64,000 nt of DNA from Opitutales bacterium (GCA_020831525.1 JAFIGH010000005.1:41571-105570), one strand, 5' to 3'; counted from the first letter of the stretch, positions 25,460 through 35,900 are shown. A program made the numbers and translations. The notes: generated by a model from the letters alone, not told the origin.

Positions 25460-28319
25460 GGGTCAATATGAGGCGTGCGGAGTCGAGGCGGATGTGGGCA
25501 TCGCCGATGGCTTTGTTTGCTTCGCCGAGGACGGTTTCGGCGAGCCGGATCTCGTCTTCGCGGATGGAGGGGTTGATACGCCGCAGGTTGCGGAGACGGC
25601 GGGCCTCGCCACCGAGTTGACGGCGCGCGCGTTTGCGCCCGAGAGCGATGAGTTCGTTGCTCCGGCGCACGGCGCTTTCGCGTGAGGCGCTGAGCATGCG
25701 GGCGGCCAGTTCGCGCAAGCCGGCTGCGTTCTCCTCGAAGCGGAAGGCGGACTCCGGGCGGGCGTTGCGCCGGATGATTTCGAGCGGGTAATCAGCGGTG
25801 ACTTCGGTGCCTGCCGGATCGACGACGACGCGGATGGGCGCGGGCGGGAGAAAGCGGTCGACGTGCAGGCGGGCGGGCGCGACGCACTCCACGACGTAGA
25901 CGGTTTCGAGGAAGACGGGCGGGGCGTCGTCCGTGCCCGCAAGGGTTACGATACCGCTGGTGCCGCGGTCGGAACCTAGAATCATGTCGATAGAGTCGCG
26001 CACGACAGGATGGTCCCATGTGAGGAACTGGATGTCCTCGCGGCCAAGGGCCTTGGAGCGGTCGAAGGTGGCGGGGAAACCGTCAGGCGGAAGACCGGGA
26101 AGCGTTTCGGAGCTGAAGTTGCCCTGCCGGAGGTGCACGGTGCGCTCGTCCAGCTCCTCGGCGTCGACGCCGAAGTGATCGAAGACGCGCGTCATGAACG
26201 CCTCGAGGGCGGTGTCCTCGTCGATAGAGCGGATCTTGTCGATGAGGACCTTGGCGCGCTCGGGACGGTTGGATTGCAGGGCGAGGAGGCGGTCCTGCCC
26301 TTTGCGCAGGCGCTCCTCGAGGCGGGTGCGGTAGCGGGCGGTGTCCTCGATGAGTTTTCCGGTCTTGCCGACCGGTTCGCGCGCGCTGAGGTGAAAATCG
26401 CGGGCGACGGAGCGGACGCGCTTGCCGAATCTCTCGAGGTAGGCGTTTCCGCCCCGCAGGGCGTGTTCGATGCCGTCGAGACCCTCATGGTGCCAGCGCT
26501 GGAGGAGTTCGATGGCGCTGCCGCGCAAAAAGGGGATGTGGATCTTGATGTCGGTCGTCTGGCCGATGCGGTCGAGGCGGCCGATGCGCTGCTCGAGCAG
26601 TTCCGGGTCGAGGGGGAGGTCGAAGAGGACAAGGTGGTGCGCAAACTGGAAGTTGCGGCCCTCGCTCCCGATCTCCGAACAAATGAGCACCTGTGCCCCG
26701 CCCGGTTCGGCGAACCACGCCGCGTTGCGGTCGCGCTGGATGAGCGTGAGCCCCTCGTGGAAGACGCCCGTCTTCACGTTGATCTCCTGCGCCAGCGCTT
26801 CGGCAAGGGCGATGGCCTTGATCGGCGTCCGGCAGATAACGAGGATTTTTTCGTCCGGCAGGGAGCGGAGGCGTTCCGCCAGCCAGTGCGCGCGGGGTCC
26901 GCCGCGGTAGTCGAACTGCGCCTGTGCGAGGGCGGGGTCTTCCTCCATTTCGAACTCGCGCAGTAGGCGGTCGTGCAATTCTTCCGCGCTGAGCCCGGGC
27001 CGCGGATCGAGCGGCGCGGGCAGGGCGACCCGCCGCGGAAACCCGGTGAGGGCCTCGCGCGTGTTGCGGAAGAGCACGCGCCCCGTACCGTGGCGGTCGA
27101 CAAGATCATCGAGGAGGCCGGCGCGGGCCTCCGCGTCCCCCGCGCGGATGGCCTCGGCGTATTCGCGGAGGGTTTCGGGGTCGCTCTCGAAGAGTGTTTC
27201 AAGGGTCGCTTGGTCGCGCGCGGAGAGCGCCCGGCCGGAGTGGAGCTTTTCCGCCACGGCGGCTACCTTGGCGAAACGCTTTTGCTCCTCGATGAAGCGG
27301 TCGAGGTCGGGATAGCGGGCGGGATCGAGGAGGCGGAGGCGCGCGAAGTGGCCCGAAATACCCAGCTGCTCGGGAGTGGCGGTGAGGAGGAGCAGACCCG
27401 GCGCCTCCGCCGCAAGGCGTTCGACCACGGCGTATTCCGGGCCCGGACCCTCCGGGCTCCACGAGAGGTGGTGCGCCTCGTCGACCACGACGATGTCCCA
27501 GCCCGCCTCCGTCGCGGCACGCGCCCAGCGGTCGTTCTCCACAAGGAGGCGGATGCTGCAGATCACGCGCTGCTCTTCGAGAAAGGGGTTGCGGGACTCC
27601 GCCGTTTCCTTTGCGCCGCCCACCGCCTCGCACCGCTCCCTGTCCATGAGCGTGAACCAGAGGTTGAAGCGGCGCAGCAGCTCCACGAACCACTGATGCA
27701 CAAGGGAGTCCGGGACGATAACGAGAATGCGTTCGGCCCGGCCGGTGAGGTGGAGCCGGTGGAGGATGAGGCAGGCTTCGATGGTTTTGCCCAGCCCGAC
27801 TTCGTCGGCGAGGAGGACGCGCGGCAGGTAGCGCCCTGCGACCTCGGCGGCGATGTGGATCTGGTGGGGGATGAGGTCGATACGACCGCCGAGGAAACCA
27901 ACGACCTCGGAATTCCGCACGCGACTGGTGTGGTCGAGAGCATCGAAGCGCAGGTCGAAGTCCTCCGGCGGATCGACCGTCCCCTGAAAGAGGCGGTCGA
28001 TCGGATCGGTCAAGCTCTCCGAGTCATCGAGATCCGCTTCGGAATAGGATCCGGCGTCGCCCGTGTAGTGAAGGATGCCGCCGCGCTCCGCGACGTCTGC
28101 AACGATCATGGGCTTCCCGCCCGGCACGAAGACGGTGTCGCCCGCGTTGAAGCGGATGCGCTTGAGCGGGGCGTGCTCACAGGCGTAGCGCCGTCGCTCG
28201 CCGCTCGCCGGAAAAAACAGCGCCACTTGAAAGCGGTCGGCCTCCTCCACAACACCGAGCCCGAGTTCAGGCTCGGGCTCGCTCATCCACCGTTGTCCGG
28301 GCCGCGCTTGCTCCTCCAT
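25452..28319 (-). CDS. rapA: RapA-like RNA polymerase-recycling SNF2 ATPase
   Basis: A 955-aa protein. The N-terminal Tudor-like region (RPGQRWMSEPEPELGLG, FNAGDTVFVP) matches RapA. The SNF2 motor follows, with DEVGLGKTIEA (motif I), DEAHH (motif II), TATPEQ (motif III) and a helicase C-terminal half with IGSEGRNFQFA and QRIGRLDRIGQ. RapA binds RNA polymerase and helps release stalled post-termination complexes. The ATG at 28319 is preferred over a TTG at 28337 because it puts RPGQRW near the N-terminus, as in E. coli. Length is close to the usual 968 aa. Confidence 0.92.
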   Translation of the reverse strand: MEEQARPGQRWMSEPEPELGLGVVEEADRFQVALFFPASGERRRYACEHAPLKRIRFNAGDTVFVPGGKPMIVADVAERGGILHYTGDAGSYSEADLDDSESLTDPIDRLFQGTVDPPEDFDLRFDALDHTSRVRNSEVVGFLGGRIDLIPHQIHIAAEVAGRYLPRVLLADEVGLGKTIEACLILHRLHLTGRAERILVIVPDSLVHQWFVELLRRFNLWFTLMDRERCEAVGGAKETAESRNPFLEEQRVICSIRLLVENDRWARAATEAGWDIVVVDEAHHLSWSPEGPGPEYAVVERLAAEAPGLLLLTATPEQLGISGHFARLRLLDPARYPDLDRFIEEQKRFAKVAAVAEKLHSGRALSARDQATLETLFESDPETLREYAEAIRAGDAEARAGLLDDLVDRHGTGRVLFRNTREALTGFPRRVALPAPLDPRPGLSAEELHDRLLREFEMEEDPALAQAQFDYRGGPRAHWLAERLRSLPDEKILVICRTPIKAIALAEALAQEINVKTGVFHEGLTLIQRDRNAAWFAEPGGAQVLICSEIGSEGRNFQFAHHLVLFDLPLDPELLEQRIGRLDRIGQTTDIKIHIPFLRGSAIELLQRWHHEGLDGIEHALRGGNAYLERFGKRVRSVARDFHLSAREPVGKTGKLIEDTARYRTRLEERLRKGQDRLLALQSNRPERAKVLIDKIRSIDEDTALEAFMTRVFDHFGVDAEELDERTVHLRQGNFSSETLPGLPPDGFPATFDRSKALGREDIQFLTWDHPVVRDSIDMILGSDRGTSGIVTLAGTDDAPPVFLETVYVVECVAPARLHVDRFLPPAPIRVVVDPAGTEVTADYPLEIIRRNARPESAFRFEENAAGLRELAARMLSASRESAVRRSNELIALGRKRARRQLGGEARRLRNLRRINPSIREDEIRLAETVLGEANKAIGDAHIRLDSARLILTLS

Positions 28320-28369
28320 GTTGGCGGATTCTCGCAAACTGTCGGGCGATGTCGAGACCTGCCTCGCGG

Positions 28370-28410
28370 AGCCGCACTCCAGCGAGCCAGCCGCTCATCC
28401 GAGCGCCATC
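28370..28410 (+). repeat. Half copy of the dispersed inverted-repeat element
   Basis: About 40 bp (GAGCCGCACTCC...ATCCGAGCGCCAT) match one half of the 101-bp element found inside the glycosyltransferase gene at 58202-58302 (reverse orientation there), with only about four differences. The second half is not present. It lies in the 263-bp gap between the PKD-protein stop and the rapA start, upstream of rapA. No gene is seen in this gap. Confidence 0.6.
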
Positions 28411-28582
28411 GGGGCCAATTCACCCCGGCGCGGGGGATCGACGGAGGCGCGGCTCCGTCGCTACGCAGCGAATCTTCCTCGGAGATTCGACAGGGCAACC
28501 CACTCGCATCCGCGGCTATGCCCTGACCTGCCGGGCCAGCCCGCCCCGCCACTTTTTGAAGTATGCAAACCGCGATTGGATC

Positions 28583-30169
28583 CTACGGTTGGAAACTCAA
28601 GCCGAAAAAGAGGGGATCGGCTCCGGGTTGCCGCTCGAAGCGAAACTCAAGAATGCTACCCTCGGCGGTCGCGGGAAAACCCGTGGCGGGCGACCATCCG
28701 TCGAGGTCGGTCGATTTTTCCAAGAGGTAGCGAAAGCCTGGTTCGGCGGGCCAATGGACCCTGAGCGGAGGTTTGTCCGGCGCTGCGTCGGCGATGCGGT
28801 GGATTCCCAGGGGAACAAGACTTGGCGAAGTTGCGACAATGTGGAGCGTGGTGGCAACTGTGTGGGACGCCTTGCCGTCGTCGGCGCGAACCGCGATGGT
28901 GAAGGTGCCCGGCGCATTTAGACCCAAGTCCGCGAGATCGCTCCACGTGAGCACGGGGGTCGGTCCGGACGCGTCGTCGAACTCTCCGTTGCCCGAGAGG
29001 TCCCATGCGAAGGTCAGCTCGTCGCCGTCCGGGTCGAAGGAGCCCGAGGCGTCGAGGACGAGGTCGGAGCCCATGACAAGGCCGTAGGGCCCGCCCGCAG
29101 CGGCCACCGGCGGTCGGTTGCCGGGAGCGGGAAGGACGGTAACGGCGATGTCCGACATTGCCTGTTTGTGGTTTGTGGCGCGAAAGGTGATGACGTAGGC
29201 GGAACCCACATTTCCGGAGGCGGGTGTCCATGTGGCCTGAAGGCGCACAGCGTTGTCAGCGGCATCCTCCGCCGGGTCAACGAACTCGAAGGTCATCCCT
29301 TCGGGCGCGTTCAGGGCGGAAAGCATGACAACTTCCAGTTCATCGGGGTCCGAGGCCTGCACCTCGAAAGAAAATGGCTCTCCCGCGACGGGGTGGAGGG
29401 CTTCTTCCGGAAAGGCGTCGAATACCGGGGGCTCGCTGAATTCCTCTTCCACGAGGTGGATCAGGAACTCAAGCGGAACACGGGAAACGACCTCTCCGGT
29501 GTCGTCGAGACCCTCCATGACGACCTGCGTATTCCACAACCGGTAGAGCCCCGAAGAATGCTCCGTGGTGTCCCATGTGACGAGGCCGGACTCCGAGACG
29601 GAGAGATCGGGTGGCTGGACATGACCCGCGCCGGTCTCCGAGGGGTCGGCGAACCGGAACCGCACTTCGTTTCCATCGGGATGGGCATGCGGTATCTGCA
29701 GCGAGGTTACGCCTCCCAGGGGCGCTTGCACCAACGGCGGCATGCCCGTAACCGGCGACCGCTTTCCTTCGCCGACGTGGATGAGGGTTTCCAGCCGGTA
29801 TTGTGTATCGTTGGCGTTTTGCAGTCCGCTCAACCGGCAGCAGCTTTCCAGCCACGCCATGTACGTGCCGGGCTCCGAAAATGTATGGGTGACATGAGCG
29901 ACGCCGTAGAGCCAGTCTTCCTGCAGGTTCACCGCCGTGACCAAAAACTGGAGGGGTGCCGACACGTTGCCGGCGAAACGCAGGTTTTGGTAAACAAGTG
30001 TGTCGCCGGGCAGCTTGCTGTTGTCGGGGTTACTGAACTCGCGAAAGCTCGAAACGGGGTAGGAGCGCCGATAGACGACATCGACACGGATCTTCACCGT
30101 GTTGGTGGCGTCGCCCTCCGCCTCGAAAACCGGCTCCCACGAGATTGTGCCGGAGCGGAAGTGTGTCAT
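28583..30169 (-). CDS. PKD/cadherin-like surface protein, signal peptide apparently lost
   Basis: A 528-aa beta-rich protein. It has an N-terminal domain beginning MTHFRSGTISWEPV, Ig-like domains with PVFDAFPEEALHPVAGEPF, a PKD domain (PVAAAGGPYGLVMGSDLVLDA, SFDPDGDELTFAWD) and the LLEKSTDLDGWSPATGFP tail shared by large secreted verrucomicrobial proteins. Such proteins are exported, yet the first in-frame Met has no signal peptide. The 15 codons before it end in ADAFA, like a signal-peptidase site, but contain no start codon and are closed by a TGA (30215-30217 on the + strand). A frameshift in the leader is the likely reason. Confidence 0.75.
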   Translation of the reverse strand: MTHFRSGTISWEPVFEAEGDATNTVKIRVDVVYRRSYPVSSFREFSNPDNSKLPGDTLVYQNLRFAGNVSAPLQFLVTAVNLQEDWLYGVAHVTHTFSEPGTYMAWLESCCRLSGLQNANDTQYRLETLIHVGEGKRSPVTGMPPLVQAPLGGVTSLQIPHAHPDGNEVRFRFADPSETGAGHVQPPDLSVSESGLVTWDTTEHSSGLYRLWNTQVVMEGLDDTGEVVSRVPLEFLIHLVEEEFSEPPVFDAFPEEALHPVAGEPFSFEVQASDPDELEVVMLSALNAPEGMTFEFVDPAEDAADNAVRLQATWTPASGNVGSAYVITFRATNHKQAMSDIAVTVLPAPGNRPPVAAAGGPYGLVMGSDLVLDASGSFDPDGDELTFAWDLSGNGEFDDASGPTPVLTWSDLADLGLNAPGTFTIAVRADDGKASHTVATTLHIVATSPSLVPLGIHRIADAAPDKPPLRVHWPAEPGFRYLLEKSTDLDGWSPATGFPATAEGSILEFRFERQPGADPLFFGLSFQP

Positions 30170-30367
30170 GGCAAATGCATCCGCGCGCCGACGACCCGGA
30201 AAAGGGCAATCAGCTCACCGCGCGCGTTTGAGACAAATCAGCGGAGACTTGAAGACCCCTTTTCTTTATCATCAGCCGCGAACAGGCGTCAACGCATTTT
30301 CTTTCGGGTGCAGGTCGTCTAAACGGGATTTCTTCTCCATTTGAAGGAGAGATGGACATTGTGGACC

Positions 30368-31534
30368 TTACGCCCGTTTCGGCTTCGGAGGGATGGTGCC
30401 GTTTCTGTTTAGGCGTGCGAGCAACTGATACCGGTTGGTCGCGCCGGTCTTCCGGTAAATCGAGGAGAGATGCCGCTTCACCGTATGAATGCTCTTGCCG
30501 ATGCTGCAGGCGAGTTCCCGGTTGGACTCACCGGAGAACGCCTCAAGGAGCGCACGCTCCGCCGGACTGAGAAGGGAGCGAAGCGGTTGCGGCGGTCGTT
30601 TGATTGAGGCAGTGTTTGCATTTGAAGTGCGGCTTCCGCTTTCGACAAATTCTACGAGAAAACGCATGGCGTGCGGATGGTGAACGCGGCAAGGGAGGAG
30701 GCTGACTTTAGCCATCCACTTTTCGCGGGATGGATGCTCGTGCAACCAGACTCTCCGGTGGATGTGCGCGAAGCGGGCCGGGTTCGCCAGCCAGCGCTCT
30801 TTGCGCGACTCAATGAAGGAACGGATGTCGGATGCGAGCGTATGGTTTCCGTTTCCGGTGCGGGGATCGCATTCCCAAACACTTTGGATTCCGTAGGCTG
30901 CTCCGGTGGCGAACAGAACCCGTGATTCCCAGTCAAGGACAAGACAGGGATGCCCCGTGCGCTGGAGGAGCGCGGCAAGAGCGGAACGGAAGGCCTCAAA
31001 CGTGGCTTTGTCCTGTATCCGACGGATCGCTACATCGAGGTGTTGATGGAAGGCGCGCAGGTGCCCGAGATCTTCGCGGCGGCCCTTGTGCGCCCACTGC
31101 GGTTTCCGCAGGACGACGATTCCTTTGAACTCGGTCGCGTCTCCGAAGAGCAGCGCTGTTTCCCCGGGTTGCGGGCCGCCGGGATCGCACGCGTTTGTGT
31201 CGGCCGGCGGATCGTTCCGCCAGTGGACTCCTCCCGATCCGGAATGCGCGTCCGGCGGATCGAACCACACCCGTATGCGCTTGGCCTCGGGCGAATGGAC
31301 GCGGTGCCGCTGCGGTAACTGAACGGGGACGGTGCCCGCGAACGCGTTTGTCACAGGGTGTTGCGGGAAGTGGGAAAGGCTCACACGCGCGCGGAGGTAT
31401 TCGCGTGCGATACGGCGGCAACTTCTGGTGATTGCATTGAAATCCCGGCAACGATGCAGCTCGATGAGGGCGTCACTGTATCCACTGATGCCGGTTTCGC
31501 ATACACGGATTTTCGGTTGACCGGTCGGCTTCAT
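30368..31534 (-). CDS. LuxR-type transcriptional regulator A
   Basis: A 388-aa protein with a C-terminal LuxR/FixJ helix-turn-helix: LSPAERALLEAFSGESNRELA and SIHTVKRHLSSIYRKTGATN at ~325-385. The upstream ~300 residues have no recognised receiver or sensor domain; a GAF/PAS-like ligand domain is possible. It overlaps the end of regulator B by four bases (ATGA) and has the same layout and length, so the two are probably ancient paralogues acting together. Targets are unknown. The genes lie between two surface-protein genes, which are plausible targets. Confidence 0.85.
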   Translation of the reverse strand: MKPTGQPKIRVCETGISGYSDALIELHRCRDFNAITRSCRRIAREYLRARVSLSHFPQHPVTNAFAGTVPVQLPQRHRVHSPEAKRIRVWFDPPDAHSGSGGVHWRNDPPADTNACDPGGPQPGETALLFGDATEFKGIVVLRKPQWAHKGRREDLGHLRAFHQHLDVAIRRIQDKATFEAFRSALAALLQRTGHPCLVLDWESRVLFATGAAYGIQSVWECDPRTGNGNHTLASDIRSFIESRKERWLANPARFAHIHRRVWLHEHPSREKWMAKVSLLPCRVHHPHAMRFLVEFVESGSRTSNANTASIKRPPQPLRSLLSPAERALLEAFSGESNRELACSIGKSIHTVKRHLSSIYRKTGATNRYQLLARLNRNGTIPPKPKRA

Positions 31535-32649
31535 GCGTAGGCCCGGATGATATCACGCCGGGAGAGCCCTCCCAGCTTGAGACGTGCGGAACGCAACTGC
31601 GATTTCACGGTGTGTGTGGATTTCCGCAGGAGGACCGCCATTTCCGCGTTGGACCGGCCATCGCGAAGGAGGGCGACGACCTGTCGTTCCGCCGGCGTCA
31701 GTTTGGCGAGTGCGCGAAACAAGCCGGGGTCTCTGTTCGAGAGCATGGGGGTGTTGGCCGCCTGCGTGCCGCCTGCGAATTCGACGACGACAAGTGGCGG
31801 GTTCCGGCCCATTCGGCGCACCGTGGCGCGCAAGTGCCCGCCCGGGTGCCGGGCGACAAGACGGCGCGCCCCCGCACTCCCCTGCGCGACGCGCGCCGCG
31901 CATTCGAGAATCTCGCCCGGCAGGGTCAGTGAGTGCACCGGCAGCGAGGCACCCGAATAGGGTTCGTTGCCGACGGAGCACCACGCGTTGTTAAGCCGTG
32001 CCGCCGCCGGGCTGAAGAATAGGACCGAACCGGCCGCGTTGAGAAGGACGAGCGCGGCGGGAAGCGGCGCGAGGGCTTTTTTCATGGCCGTGGTTGTGGC
32101 GCGCTCCGATTCGCGGCTGCGCACCCGCAGGAACGCTGCGCTCAGGTGGCCGTGCAGGACACCGGTCGTGTCGTGTGATGCTTCAACGACACGAAAGGCC
32201 CGTGGAACGCCGTGCGCGACAAGCGCGGCGCTCACCTCCCCTTTCTCGCGGAAGACGAAACAGAGGTGGGTTCGTTCGGTCCCGGTCTTCTGCCCTTCGG
32301 CAAGGACGAGTACCCCGCTGGCGCGAGGCGCCGCAAGGGCAGAGGCCAACCCTGCAAACGGCAACCGCGGCCCGAAGTAGTCACCGGTTCCCGTCCGCGG
32401 CCGGACGCGGAAACCTTCCGGGGGTCCGCCGTCTTCGAAAGGCGCAAGACTCAGGCTGAGGTGACTGAAGGTAAGAGACCGGCTCAGCAGCGAGCGGGCG
32501 GCGCGCAGGTAGGCGCGGTAGCCGTCGGTCCCGTGCAGTCGCGCCGTCGCCGGACCCGCGATACGGTCGAGTGCGGCCGGGCGCACGACTTCCGCGCGCG
32601 CCCGTGAGCGCGGTCGCGGCTCCGCGGCGTTGATCATTGGAGCAGACAT
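31531..32649 (-). CDS. LuxR-type transcriptional regulator B
   Basis: A 372-aa protein with a C-terminal LuxR-type helix-turn-helix: LTPAERQVVALLRDGRSNAEMA and STHTVKSQLRSARLKL. The region ~190-260 (LPAALVLLNAAGSVLFFSP) looks PAS-like. It is the first gene of a two-gene unit with regulator A. It is divergent from the giant RCC1 protein across a 334-bp gap, an arrangement often seen for a regulator and its target (inference). Confidence 0.85.
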   Translation of the reverse strand: MSAPMINAAEPRPRSRARAEVVRPAALDRIAGPATARLHGTDGYRAYLRAARSLLSRSLTFSHLSLSLAPFEDGGPPEGFRVRPRTGTGDYFGPRLPFAGLASALAAPRASGVLVLAEGQKTGTERTHLCFVFREKGEVSAALVAHGVPRAFRVVEASHDTTGVLHGHLSAAFLRVRSRESERATTTAMKKALAPLPAALVLLNAAGSVLFFSPAAARLNNAWCSVGNEPYSGASLPVHSLTLPGEILECAARVAQGSAGARRLVARHPGGHLRATVRRMGRNPPLVVVEFAGGTQAANTPMLSNRDPGLFRALAKLTPAERQVVALLRDGRSNAEMAVLLRKSTHTVKSQLRSARLKLGGLSRRDIIRAYA

Positions 32650-32775
32650 TCCGGGAGAAAGCGGCCTTCGGTTCGCATAGGGTGGGCCGAAATACAGCGG
32701 CGATTGTCAAATACCGCCGCGAATTTTGGCAATGGAAAACCTCGGAATGCGGGCTGATTTCATACTTTTGGGGAA

Positions 32776-32804
32776 TAGACGCGGGTGCTGCAATTTGCTA
32801 AAAT
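32776..32804 (+). promoter_or_regulatory. Candidate promoter of the RCC1 surface protein
   Basis: TAGACG (32776-32781) and TAAAAT (32799-32804) are separated by 17 bp in the AT-richer part of the 334-bp gap 32650-32983. This would give a leader of about 170 nt. Only the -10 is close to consensus. The rest of the gap shows nothing clear. Confidence 0.3.
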
Positions 32805-32983
32805 GCGGCCCTTGTTTGTTCCTCTCTCGTAAACACCTTTATCTCTCCTCTCTCCAATGAACGCAGCCTGAGCCTGGAATCCGCTGATGCCTCTCTTGCC
32901 TCCTTGCCCGTGCGGCAGGGGTGCGCCGGAAAACACTTCACTGCCTTCCCGACCGCGATAAAACAAAAGAATAGGATTGCATT

Positions 32984-35900
32984 ATGAAAAAAAAGAGTCT
33001 CCGTTTTCCTCGTTGGATCACTCGCCGCGCTCCTTTCATTCGCGCCTGCGAATGCCGCCGAAGCGGACGGCCAATTGTGGGCATGGGGCGCGAATGATCG
33101 CGGCCAGCTCGGATTGGATACACCGTATTATGTGAGCCCCGAGCCGGTAGGGGCCTCGGGCACCGACTGGAAAGCAGTCAGCGCGGGCGCGGGTTTTTCG
33201 CTGGCAATCGACGGTCAGAACCGCTTATGGGGCTGGGGCCGGAATCAAGAGGGAACCCTTGGCGATGGAACGACGACCGACCGGCCTACTCCGGTCCCGG
33301 TGGACGGTGATTCCACATGGATTTCTGTCAGTGCCCGGAGCGACTTTGCAGTTGGGATCAAAACGGATGGGAGCCTCTGGGCATGGGGGCGCAACAATAA
33401 TGGGCGGGTCGGCGACGGAACGACGGGGGGCCTTCGGACGTCCCCGGTTCCCGTCGTTTTGCCGGACGAGGCTGAGATCGCGTTCGGATCGGTCAGTTCG
33501 GGTGAATGGCACACCCTGGCCATCGCGACCGATGGCTCATTGTGGGCCTGGGGTCGCAATAATGTCGGGCAGTTGGGCGACGACTCCGGCAGCGACCAGA
33601 ACACGGCGGTTATGGTGGACAGCGGGGAAGGGAATCCCTGGACTGCTGTTTCGGCCGGCCACAGCCACAGTGCCGCCATCCGGGAAGACGGATCGCTTTG
33701 GACGTGGGGGGCGGGAAGCAGCGGAAGGCTCGGGCACGGTTCGATTAGTAACATCACCGTTCCCACACAGGTGGAGGGCGAGGGTTGGAACAGCGTGGCT
33801 GCAGGCAATTCACATACGCTTGCGCTTAGGGAGGGTGTCTTGTGGGCGTGGGGCAGTAATTTTTCACATGTGTTCGGCGATGGGACGAATACGAGCAGCA
33901 ATGTACCGGTCGAGGTGGGAGGCGAATGGGAATTTGTCGCGGCGGGCGTCGTGCACAGCGCGGGGATCGATACGGACGGAAGACTGTGGCTCTGGGGGAA
34001 TAATGATTACGGCCAATTGGGCGACGGATCCGCAACCATGAGTGCTTCTCCTGTTGAAGTCGCGGGCTCGGGTAATTGGAAGGCGGTGGCCCTCGAAGGA
34101 ACCGGTTCCTTCGGAAGGCACACGGTGGCCCTATCCGGTGACGGGACCCTCATGGCATGGGGCAGCGCATTCAAGGGACAGGTGGGCACCGGCGCCTACG
34201 GGACATATACCGAGCCGACCGGCTTAGAGAACGGAGAGTGGGAAACGGTTGTCGCGGTATCCAACTCGTCGTATGGAATTCAAAGTGACGGTACTCTGTG
34301 GAGTTGGGGACAAAACACCTTCGGTCAACTCGGGCATGGCACGAATGAAGACGTTTTTTTCCCTTCGCCCGTGGGTGAAGATTCGGATTGGGCCGTTGTC
34401 ACGGCCGGGCAATACCATACCGTCGCGATCAAGGACGACGGCAGGCTTTACGCATGGGGAAGGAACACTCAAGGTCAACTGGGCAACGGCGAACCTACTG
34501 ATCCCCGGACCGTGCCCGGACAGGTGGGAGGGGACAACGATTGGGCCGCCGCAAGCGCGGGACGCGATTTCACCCTTGCTCTGAAACAGGACGGAACCCT
34601 TTGGGCATGGGGATTTAACTCATCGGGACAGCTTGGAGTCGGATCAACAAATCAAAGCTATTCGCCGATTCAGGTCCTCCTGGCCGAGGGCGAAGGGTCG
34701 AATTCGGACTGGGTCGAAGTTTCCGCGGGTGCGGATCACAGCGTAGCGCGACGCGGCGACGGAACGATCTGGGCGTGGGGTTCCAACGCAAACGGGCGGC
34801 TGGGCGACGGTACGACCGATAATTCGTCCGTTCCCATACAAGTCGGAGACAAGACCAACTGGGCGGCGATTACGGCGGGGGACGCCCAAACCCTTGCTGT
34901 TGACGAGGCCGGAGAGCTGTGGGCCTGGGGATCGGCCTCATGGGGCGTTCTTGGGACGGGAGATTTCTCAGGGAACATCCTCGAACCGAAGCGTGTCGGC
35001 GAAGACTCCGATTGGGTCGCAGTCCAAACCGGGCTCAGGCACACTCTCGCCGTTAAGTGGGACGGGAGCCTCTGGGCCTGGGGCTGGAGCACAAGCGGCC
35101 AAGTCGGCGACGGCAGCACTTCCTTTCGTGCCACACCCCAGTTAATTGACGATTCCGGCGCCTGGTCCTCTGTGTCCGCTGCGAGTTTCCTCGGCGAGCA
35201 CAGCCTCGCGATTCGCTCGGCGCCCCTTTCGATATATAATGTAAGCGTTCTCGCCTCGCCGCCGGAAAGCGGCTCTTTTTTCGGAGGCGGCGACTACCAC
35301 GCCGGGAGTCTTGCAACGGTGGAAGCGAATGCGGAGGACGGATTCGAGTTCATCCATTGGACGGAGAACGACTCGGTTGTCAGCACGGATCTGAATTACA
35401 GCTTTACAGTGGAAGGTGACCGCGAACTTGTGGCGGTCTTCGGGGAGGAGACCAGCGGGCCGCAAACAAGGCATTGGAAAGATCCGGTGGATGGGAGTTT
35501 TAATACCGTGGGGAACTGGGCGACCGGTGTTCCCCTCGCGGAAGATTCGGCTGTGTTCGATGTTGACGGCACGTACGCGATCGATTTCTCCGACGACGTG
35601 ACGACCGATAGTCTGAGTATCGGCCACAACCGCGTGTCATTCAATTTGTACACAGACCCAAACGACGGCGGGGACATTGATCGCCATACTTACTCGGTTG
35701 CCGGTGTGACGGGGTTGCATGTCGGCTACGAGGCGTCTCAAAACGCGGAGTTAACGATCAATCGAGGAGTCGTCCACACCCCGGTTCTTGATATCGGCAC
35801 AAATTCGTCCAACGCAAGTGCTGAGGTGAACCTTATCAACGGTGCCGAGATGTCCGCCACACAGGGGCCGTCCAACATTGGTGCGCAGGGCGAAGGAGGA

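Noticed and set aside
28320..28582. Possible RNA gene in the gap before rapA
   Set aside because: No tRNA-like cloverleaf or other recognised RNA fold was found; only the half repeat element is supported.
33075..33077. TTG at 33075 as the start of the giant RCC1 protein
   Set aside because: It cuts through the first RCC1 unit (QLWAWG) and removes an obvious signal peptide. The ATG at 32984 with its AGGA site is better despite the one-base frameshift.
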